Assembly: GCF_900109225.1 (NCBI RefSeq)
Contig: NZ_FNZK01000025.1
Coordinates: 1 to 63,092, forward strand
DNA from: Propionispira arboris
GTDB taxonomy: Bacteria; Bacillota; Negativicutes; Selenomonadales; Selenomonadaceae
Length of the DNA: 63,092 bases
Direction: 5' to 3'
Part shown: piece by piece, positions 57,151 to 63,092 of the stretch
How positions within the stretch are numbered: position 1 is the first letter of the stretch
How the letters are laid out: each line of letters begins with the position of its first letter
Made by a program: the position numbers and the translations under genes
The notes under the pieces: generated by a model
What the model was told of the DNA's origin: nothing
Databases searched by the model: none
What the model saw: only the letters and a program-made list of their open reading frames with translations

Positions 57151-57807
57151 AATAAATATCCCCCCATCACTATTGTGTGAGATCCATTTACATTTCATGT
57201 GTGGTGACACCTATATTATATCATTTTAATGTAACTTTGTATATTAAAATTTCGTACAAAATGTTCCATGCTTTTTAATCTGGAAAAACACCTGAAAAAT
57301 CAGCATCTTTCGCCCTTTTTATAAAGTGCAATGTTCTCAAATTCGTTATAGCATAACCAGCTTCAAATGGATAGTTCATAAAAAATGTATGAACAGACAA
57401 AAAAAAATAACTTTTATTGCTCTCATTTCATAAAAAAAGCTGAATATTCAGCTTTACTTCATTATTTATAACTTTTTCATTATGTATTTTTATACAACAA
57501 TAAGAATACTTATTCATACTGATATTTATTGCTATATTGAATTATTTATATAAATAAAGAGAAAATTTTAATATTTTATCAAAAAAACAGACCATGTCAT
57601 AATAGAAATAACTCTTTATTTACCTGATTTATACGTGATTTTTTTCTCTTACTACAGGTTTAATAAATAGTGTATTTTGAATATTTTGCATTTTTAAAAA
57701 TCTATAGGCAAATAGATTTTTTTTGTATATAATAAAATATAGTGCGTATAAATTTTCATTTATCAGAAATAATCTGTGTATATTTTATTCAAGGAGGGTA
57801 TTGTTAC
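57151..57807. other. AT-rich intergenic region before the hydrogenase
   Basis: About 650 bp very poor in G+C with no supported gene. It contains a 20-bp perfect palindrome (57435-57454) that is a minus-strand terminator, a possible minus-strand promoter (57595-57600 and 57573-57578) and a TATAAT (near 57731) before hydC without clear -35. No redox-regulator box such as a Rex site is obvious. Confidence 0.5.
57431..57454 (-). terminator. Orphan terminator palindrome
   Basis: AAAGCTGAATATTCAGCTTT (57435-57454) is perfectly palindromic; on the minus strand its stem is followed by seven T. No minus-strand gene lies upstream of it. Confidence 0.6.
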
Positions 57808-58308
57808 ATGTCACTATCTCTTATAAAAAACTATGTTTTAACGAAAGAACTAGCAACAAAAATCGATCTCATCCTCGCTGCACATGAAAATGACGGTTCT
57901 CAACTGGTTGGTATATTGCTTGATATTCAAGAACTTATACCAAATCATTATATTCCGGAAGAAGTCGCGTATTATCTTGCCGAAAAGTTGGATGTCAAAA
58001 TCACCAATATTTATGACTGTATTACCTTTTATAGCAGTCTATCAACAACACCACGAGCTAAATATCCAATCCAGATCTGTAATAGTATCGTTTGCAAAGT
58101 CAATCAAAATGATACTATTTTCACTACATTGAAAGATCTTTTAGGAATTAACCTCAACGAAATTACCTATGACGGTCGCTTCACCTTGGAAAGTGTCGCT
58201 TGTTTTGGTGCTTGTGACATGGCTCCCGCTGTACGTATCAACGGTAAAGTATATGGTTATCTAACGAGTAGAGCAAAAATCGAAAATCTTTTAAGTGAAT
58301 TGATCTAA
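57808..58308 (+). CDS. hydC: Hydrogenase subunit, NuoE-like [2Fe-2S] protein
   Basis: Thioredoxin-like [2Fe-2S] ferredoxin subunit of a NAD-linked hydrogenase, 166 aa from the ATG at 57808 (AAGGAGG 11 bases before). The cluster ligands are C91, C96, C132 and C136 (CNSIVC and CFGAC). The N-terminal 60 aa are the NuoE helical domain. It starts the operon with hydB 22 bp downstream. Confidence 0.92.
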   Translation: MSLSLIKNYVLTKELATKIDLILAAHENDGSQLVGILLDIQELIPNHYIPEEVAYYLAEKLDVKITNIYDCITFYSSLSTTPRAKYPIQICNSIVCKVNQNDTIFTTLKDLLGINLNEITYDGRFTLESVACFGACDMAPAVRINGKVYGYLTSRAKIENLLSELI

Positions 58309-58330
58309 TTTCAAGGAGGCAGCGAACACA

Positions 58331-59590
58331 ATGAGCAAAACAGTAAGTTTTATCACAAAAAACTTTGGAAAATATGATGTATCCTCCATTGGTTCTTATA
58401 TGGAATGCGGAGGATTTGATGCCTTAAAAAAAGCAATTACATTATCGGGTGAAGAAATTGCCGGCATAGTCGCCGCAGCAAAAATCAAAGGACGTGGTGG
58501 TGCTGGTTATGATATGGGACGAAAACTCGCTCAGGCAAAATCAGTTATTGCTGAAAAAAAAGTTGTTATCTGTAATGCGGATGAAGGTGAGCCCTGTACG
58601 TTTAAAGATCGCATGTTACTCGAAAATGACCCATTTAACCTAATCGAAAGCATGATCATCACTGGCTATACAGTAGATGCGGAAGATGGTTATATATATT
58701 TACGTGAAGAATACTGTCATCTGCGTCCACTACTTCTAAATGCAATCCGACAAGCTAAAACTTATGGGTTTTTAGGTACAAACATTTTAGGTAAAGGGTT
58801 TAATTTTGAAATTCATCTTTATTCTGGCGCCGGTGCTTATGTCTGCGGCGAAGGTACAGCACTAATTGAATCTATTGAAGGCAAAGCGGGACGTCCTCGC
58901 ATGAAACCACCATTTATCAAACAATGCGGCTTGTATAATCGCCCAACTTGTGTCAACAATGTTGAAAGCCTGTCACTACTTTCTCATATTTTACTTGATG
59001 AGGATAAAGAATACCAGACCTATGGTATGGGCGACTCCATCGGCACGAAACTCATCAGTGTTGCCGGAAATGTCAAACATCCTGGTGTGTTTGAAATCCC
59101 ATTTGGCACTACAGTACGTGAAATCGTCTATGATCTCGCTGGTGGAATTGATGGGGACCGTCCAATTCGCTTGCTTCAATTTGGTGGTGCTTCTGGAAAA
59201 ATCGCTTCTTCAAAAATTCTTGATACGCCTTATACATATGAAGATTTAAAAAGATCCGGTGTAACCGTTGGTTCCGGTGCCATACTTGTTATTGACGACC
59301 GTACCAGCCTCATTGAATTTTTACAATCTACACAGGAATTTTTCTCTCACGAAAGCTGCGGTCAATGTACACCATGCCGGGAAGGCAATCGTCATATGAA
59401 ACTTTTCCTGCAAAAACTCGCCGATGGAACCCATACAGACAAAGATATAAAGAGTATGAAAAAAATCGCCAAACTTATGGCTATGTCTTCTTTATGTGGT
59501 TTAGGGGAAACAGCACAAAGTGCTCTTGTTTCGGCAATGAATCAATTTGAAGATGTGTTTCACGTCAAATCTAGCGAGGTGCAAGAATAA
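58331..59590 (+). CDS. hydB: Hydrogenase NADH-binding subunit, NuoF-like
   Basis: Flavin- and NAD-binding subunit, 419 aa. The FMN/NAD loop GRGGAGY is at 54-60, an SLBB domain lies in the middle and a [4Fe-4S] cluster is bound by C343, C346, C349 (CGQCTPC) and C389. Compared with bifurcating HydB of about 600 aa it lacks both the N-terminal [2Fe-2S] and the C-terminal two-[4Fe-4S] domains. It overlaps hydA by one base. Confidence 0.93.
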   Translation: MSKTVSFITKNFGKYDVSSIGSYMECGGFDALKKAITLSGEEIAGIVAAAKIKGRGGAGYDMGRKLAQAKSVIAEKKVVICNADEGEPCTFKDRMLLENDPFNLIESMIITGYTVDAEDGYIYLREEYCHLRPLLLNAIRQAKTYGFLGTNILGKGFNFEIHLYSGAGAYVCGEGTALIESIEGKAGRPRMKPPFIKQCGLYNRPTCVNNVESLSLLSHILLDEDKEYQTYGMGDSIGTKLISVAGNVKHPGVFEIPFGTTVREIVYDLAGGIDGDRPIRLLQFGGASGKIASSKILDTPYTYEDLKRSGVTVGSGAILVIDDRTSLIEFLQSTQEFFSHESCGQCTPCREGNRHMKLFLQKLADGTHTDKDIKSMKKIAKLMAMSSLCGLGETAQSALVSAMNQFEDVFHVKSSEVQE

Positions 59591-61356
59591 TGGAAATGGT
59601 AAATGTAAAAATTAATAATATTCCTTTAAAAATAGAAAAAGGAACAAAAATTCTCGAAGCTGCCAAAAATATCAATATTGATATTCCTCATCTTTGTTAC
59701 CATCCTGATCAGAGCATCAAAGCCCATTGCAGAATTTGCACAGTTGAGGTTGTTGGCAGCCGCAGACTTTTGGCTGCCTGTTCAACTGAAGTATGGGAAG
59801 GTATGGAAATTCACACGGATACGAAACTCGTACGGGATACACAAGTGGGAATTCTGGAATTAATTCTTGCTACTCACGAACAAAACTGCTTAACCTGCTC
59901 CAGAAACCAGAACTGTGATCTGCAAAAACTCTGCAGCCGCTTCAATGTTTTAAATTCAAATCTGCCGGATGTCACGGAACATTTACCGATTCATAATACA
60001 AATCCAAGTATTATCCGTGACCCGGCAAAATGTGTTAAATGCGGTCGTTGTATCAAGGCCTGCAAAGAAGTCCAGGGAATAAGCGCTCTCACCTATGCTG
60101 GCCGCAGTGATAAAATTGCTGTTACAACAGCCTATAACAAACCAATGGAAGAAACCGACTGCATCTTATGCGGACAATGCAGTGTTGTCTGCCCAACTGG
60201 TGCAATCGTCGAAAAAGATGATACACAAAAAGTCCTTGACGTATTACAAAATCCAAAGAAACATGTCATCGTACAAGTCGCCCCCTCTGTCCGCGTTGCA
60301 CTTGGTGATGCGTTTGGTTTGCCAAAAGGTACCATTGTCACTGGACAAATGGTAACGGCTCTTAAAATGCTTGGTTTTGATCGAGTTTTTGACACAAATT
60401 TTGGGGCAGATCTTACAATTATGGAAGAAGGCAGTGAACTGCTGAGCCGCATAAAAAACAACGGCACGTTACCAATGATTACTTCATGCAGTTCCGGCTG
60501 GGTTAATTATATGGAAAAAAACTATGGCGACTACCTTGAACATCTATCTTCAACAAAATCACCACAGCAAATTTTTGGCGCTATTTCCAAAACATATTAT
60601 CCAGAGCAATCTGGCATTGATGTGAATGATATTGTAACGGTATCCATCATGCCTTGTACAGCAAAAAAATTCGAAGCAGCACGCCCAGAACACGGACGAA
60701 ATGGTCATCAAGATGTAGACATAGTCCTTACAACAAGGGAACTTACGAAACTTATTAAATATGTCGGATTAAACTTTGCGAGTCTTCCTGAAGGACAATT
60801 TGACAGCCCGCTTGGTTCTGGTACTGGAGCAGCAATTATTTTTGGGAATACTGGCGGTGTCATGGAAGCAGCACTTAGAACCGTATATGAGAAATATACC
60901 GGTAAAGAACTAAAATCTGTAGAATTCCAAGAAGTTCGTGGTCTGGAAGGAATTCGCGAATCAATCATTGATTTAGGCAACACAAAAATTAAAGTTGCGA
61001 TTGCTCATACGATTGCCAGTGCGAAAATAATCATGGAAAAAATAAAGGCAGGAACTTGTGATTATACCTTTATTGAGATCATGGCTTGCCCTGGTGGCTG
61101 CATCGGTGGTGGTGGTCAACCAATAAAATCAACAACGGATGTTAAACACCTTCGGATGGATGCATTATATGACATTGACAAAAATAATCCACTGCGTAAA
61201 TCACATGAAAATCCAGATATTATTCGTATCTACAAGGATTTTCTTGGTGAACCACTCAGTGAAAAATCTCATATATTATTGCATACAGAGTATCATAAGG
61301 TAAAAAAAACTCATGATTTTTCTTATTTAAAAACTGAAGAAATTTCATCGATTTAA
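59590..61356 (+). CDS. hydA: [FeFe] hydrogenase catalytic subunit
   Basis: 588 aa making or using H2. N-terminal [2Fe-2S] domain (C36, C47, C50, C64), His-ligated cluster (H96, C100, C103, C109), two [4Fe-4S] clusters (C148-C158 and C191-C201 groups), then the H-cluster domain. L2 reads MPCTAKK (C356) and L3 EIMACPGGCIGGGGQP (C500, C504). L1 reads T-S-C-S-S-G-W (C300) where T-S-C-C-P-x-W is canonical. The protein ends without an extra C-terminal cluster domain. The trimer probably oxidises NADH and evolves H2. Maturases are not in the window. Confidence 0.95.
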   Translation: MEMVNVKINNIPLKIEKGTKILEAAKNINIDIPHLCYHPDQSIKAHCRICTVEVVGSRRLLAACSTEVWEGMEIHTDTKLVRDTQVGILELILATHEQNCLTCSRNQNCDLQKLCSRFNVLNSNLPDVTEHLPIHNTNPSIIRDPAKCVKCGRCIKACKEVQGISALTYAGRSDKIAVTTAYNKPMEETDCILCGQCSVVCPTGAIVEKDDTQKVLDVLQNPKKHVIVQVAPSVRVALGDAFGLPKGTIVTGQMVTALKMLGFDRVFDTNFGADLTIMEEGSELLSRIKNNGTLPMITSCSSGWVNYMEKNYGDYLEHLSSTKSPQQIFGAISKTYYPEQSGIDVNDIVTVSIMPCTAKKFEAARPEHGRNGHQDVDIVLTTRELTKLIKYVGLNFASLPEGQFDSPLGSGTGAAIIFGNTGGVMEAALRTVYEKYTGKELKSVEFQEVRGLEGIRESIIDLGNTKIKVAIAHTIASAKIIMEKIKAGTCDYTFIEIMACPGGCIGGGGQPIKSTTDVKHLRMDALYDIDKNNPLRKSHENPDIIRIYKDFLGEPLSEKSHILLHTEYHKVKKTHDFSYLKTEEISSI

Positions 61357-61370
61357 CCGAAAAAGCTCAA

Positions 61371-61421
61371 AAAAAGACCTTCTCAATACTGCACCACAGT
61401 AAAAATTGAGAAGGTCTTTTT
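61371..61421. terminator. Strong bidirectional terminator after hydA
   Basis: A 17-bp stem (61371-61387 with 61405-61421) and a small ACTG/CAGT inner stem, with A and T runs on both sides. It ends the hydrogenase operon and the convergent asparaginase gene. Confidence 0.9.
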
Positions 61422-61425
61422 TGTG

Positions 61426-62421
61426 TTATATAACTTCACCATATGTATTATCACGGAGAAACCTGCGAATTTCACCGGGGTCACTACACTCACCCAATGC
61501 CAGCATAAATTTAGCTAAAAGTGCCTCCAGCGTCATATTGCCCGCAGATACGACACCCATACGCTCTGCTAATATTCCCACTTCATAACAATCCATATAC
61601 GTACCGTCGTAGATACACTGACTTACACAGGCTACAACGACTCCTGCCTTTAGTGCTCGCTCTATGGCTGGCAGCAAATTGCGTTCACAGTTTTGATTTG
61701 GCACACCACCAGCACCAAAGCCTTCTATAATGATACCTCTATATTCAGCCAAAATAGCCATATCAATTAATTGTGGTTGAATTCCTGGAGTCAATGTTAA
61801 GACAAAAACTCGTTGGTCCATTTTATCTCTCAACGCTAAAAGCTCTGCTGGTTTTTGCGAAACAGGTACCTGCCAGATAAGCTGACTTCCGGCAACATGC
61901 GCCATGATTGGCGCATTGATGCTGCCAAAAGCATTCAGATGCTTCGTATACAGTTTCTTTGCATGAAGTCCATGTATAACGGTATTAGCAAAAACAAGAT
62001 ACACGCCAAAATGATCTTCTGCTGCTACACGAAAAGCCGCTAAAAGATTTGCTTTACCATCCGTATCGGCTTGACCAATTGGTCGCTGCGAACCCGTAAA
62101 AACAACCGGCTTTGCAAGATTTTTCAGCATGTAAGTAAGTGCAGCTGCGGAATAAGCCATTGTATCTGTACCATGACTTATAACAAAGCCATCATATAAG
62201 TCGTAATTGTTCACAATTTTCCGGGCGATAACCCCCCAATGCTCCGGCTGAAGATTACTGCTGTCAATATTCATTAACTCCTGACAATCAATCTGGCATA
62301 CGCCTGTTAATGCTGGTATTAAACGAAGCATTTCAGCGCCATCCATTTGCGGAATGAGACCCGCGGCTCCCTCTGCTGAAGCAATCGTTCCCCCTGTTGT
62401 AAGTAAACAAATTTTTTTCAT
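61426..62421 (-). CDS. ansA: L-asparaginase, classical family
   Basis: Hydrolyses asparagine to aspartate and ammonia. 331 aa from the ATG at 62421 (AGGGG eight bases before). The two nucleophile motifs are present: TTGGTIAS with T12 and SHGTDTMAYSA. There is no signal peptide, so it is the cytoplasmic AnsA type rather than a secreted form. A longer reading to 62490 adds a hydrophobic stretch without a ribosome-binding site. A second asparaginase of another superfamily is at 8570. Confidence 0.93.
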   Translation of the reverse strand: MKKICLLTTGGTIASAEGAAGLIPQMDGAEMLRLIPALTGVCQIDCQELMNIDSSNLQPEHWGVIARKIVNNYDLYDGFVISHGTDTMAYSAAALTYMLKNLAKPVVFTGSQRPIGQADTDGKANLLAAFRVAAEDHFGVYLVFANTVIHGLHAKKLYTKHLNAFGSINAPIMAHVAGSQLIWQVPVSQKPAELLALRDKMDQRVFVLTLTPGIQPQLIDMAILAEYRGIIIEGFGAGGVPNQNCERNLLPAIERALKAGVVVACVSQCIYDGTYMDCYEVGILAERMGVVSAGNMTLEALLAKFMLALGECSDPGEIRRFLRDNTYGEVI

Positions 62422-62475
62422 TTCAAAAACCCCTAATAGCTGTTTGTATTTTACACAAAATTTTATTTTAAAACT

Positions 62476-62500
62476 AAAAAAAGACCTCATTTAAGAAGTC
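62476..62500 (-). terminator. Terminator of the tRNA cluster
   Basis: Minus-strand GACTTC/GACCTC hairpin (62483-62500) followed by seven T, just past the last tRNA-Leu. Confidence 0.6.
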
Positions 62501-62516
62501 AACAATTTAAAAATAT

Positions 62517-62601
62517 TGGTGCGGTCGATGGGACTTGAACCCATACGACTTTTGGTCACTACCCCCTCAAGATAGCGCGTCTGCCATTCCGCCACGACCG
62601 C
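62517..62601 (-). tRNA. tRNA-Leu (anticodon GAG)
   Basis: Minus strand, 85 nt with encoded CCA. Acceptor stem GCGGTCG/CGACCGC, anticodon arm CTATC-TTGAGGG-GGTAG, a class II long variable arm and a T loop TTCAAGT. Confidence 0.95.
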
Positions 62602-62628
62602 ATAAAAACAATATTAAATGAAAATAAA

Positions 62629-62714
62629 TGGTGCGGCTGAGTGGATTCGAACCACCACGAGGTCACCCCCACTAGCACCTGAAGCTAGCGCGTCTGCCAT
62701 TTCGCCACAACCGC
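62629..62714 (-). tRNA. tRNA-Leu (anticodon CAG)
   Basis: Minus strand with encoded CCA. Acceptor GCGGTTG pairs with CAGCCGC, anticodon arm CTAGC-TTCAGGT-GCTAG, long variable arm, TTCGAAT T loop. Confidence 0.95.
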
Positions 62715-62742
62715 ATAAACAATACGTAGATTAATATATAAT

Positions 62743-62831
62743 TGGTGCCGAGGACCGGAATTGAACCGGTACGGTTGTTACCAACCGCGGGATTTTAAGT
62801 CCCGTGCGTCTGCCAGTTCCGCCACCCCGGC
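62743..62831 (-). tRNA. tRNA-Leu (anticodon UAA)
   Basis: Minus strand with encoded CCA. Acceptor GCCGGGG/CCTCGGC, anticodon arm CGGGA-CTTAAAA-TCCCG, long variable arm, TTCAATT T loop. Confidence 0.95.
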
Positions 62832-62842
62832 AAATAAACATA

Positions 62843-62916
<74 letters not shown>

Positions 62917-62922
62917 AGATTA

Positions 62923-62998
62923 TGGAGCTGGCGAGAGAACTTGAATCCCCAACCTGCTGATTACAAGTCAGCTGCTCTACCAATTGAGCTACACCAGC
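62923..62998 (-). tRNA. tRNA-Thr (anticodon UGU)
   Basis: Minus strand, 76 nt with CCA. Acceptor GCTGGTG, anticodon arm CTGA-CTTGTAA-TCAG, T loop TTCAAGT. Confidence 0.95.
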
Positions 62999-63006
62999 AA
63001 AATAAA

Positions 63007-63082
<76 letters not shown>

Positions 63083-63086
63083 ATAA

Positions 63087-63092
63087 TGGCGA
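63087..63092 (-). tRNA. Possible 3' end of a further tRNA, cut by the window
   Basis: The last six bases read TCGCCA on the minus strand, a CCA tail with discriminator G, at the spacing of the other genes in the cluster. The identity cannot be given; a G discriminator would fit tRNA-Asp. Confidence 0.4.

Noticed and set aside
60481-60504. Hydrogenase inactivated by the L1 change
   Set aside because: All other cluster ligands and both L2 and L3 motifs are intact and the operon is complete, so loss of function is not supported.

Overview
This is 63 kb of AT-rich chromosome carrying mostly housekeeping genes of an anaerobic Firmicute. The pointers are a T-box leader, a delta subunit of RNA polymerase, the ywiB-argS-rpoE-pyrG and tilS-hpt-ftsH gene orders, a Bacillus-type boxA in an rRNA leader, tRNA genes with encoded CCA, and an [FeFe] hydrogenase. 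A dedicated glutaminyl-tRNA synthetase, paired CheX proteins and the general gene content suggest the Negativicutes (Selenomonas/Pelosinus relatives), but that placement is inference. No phage, plasmid, CRISPR array or transposase gene was seen. The window is ordinary chromosome with a few accessory genes and a family of non-coding repeats.

Layout. 1-350: tandem promoters and boxA leader of an rRNA operon that leaves the window on the left (minus strand). 351-5390 (minus): lysS-greA, dusB, coaX-birA. 5596-8505 (plus): OmpR-type two-component system followed by a secreted protein with a duplicated domain. 8570-14812 (minus): class 3-like asparaginase, ftsH, hpt, tilS, an S1-domain protein and a DivIC/FtsB protein. 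14953-25450 (minus): zinc-ribbon protein, glycolipid-type glycosyltransferase, SDR, HU, mazG-mfd, a cysteine-rich unknown, and a YIP1 protein with SppA. 25516-29789 (minus): pyrG, rpoE, argS, ywiB. 30009-40083 (minus): a DUF2156 protein, the polyamine transporter potABCD, large purL, speD and a YhcH-family gene. 40200-42165 (plus): alanine-type T-box, Lrp regulator and aminotransferase. 42370-45836 (minus): CheX pair and glnK-amtB with a long structured leader. 46209-57150: mixed genes including putP, an NhaD/ArsB permease, glnS and a membrane metallophosphoesterase. 57808-61356 (plus): three-subunit [FeFe] hydrogenase with a reduced NuoF-type subunit. 61426-63092 (minus): a second, unrelated asparaginase and a tRNA cluster (Phe, Thr, Gly, Leu, Leu, Leu).

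How the genes work together. Several sets concern nitrogen and amino acids: ammonium uptake with its PII protein, two asparaginases from different superfamilies, an Ala-codon T-box in front of an Lrp/aminotransferase pair, GlnRS, and polyamine synthesis plus uptake. The hydrogenase probably re-oxidises NADH during fermentation.

The most unusual material is non-coding. A palindromic repeat occurs in three intergenic regions (about 9605, 40104 and 56689). Two copies carry an inner hairpin whose arms differ in sequence but stay complementary around a conserved loop; the third lacks that core exactly between GGCA repeats. The amtB leader has a consensus promoter, an upstream 14-bp palindrome and two hairpins, the second a near-perfect terminator. 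Perfect operator-like palindromes sit in front of putP and the flavoprotein gene, and an 11-bp-spaced direct repeat next to the two-component system is a likely response-regulator site.
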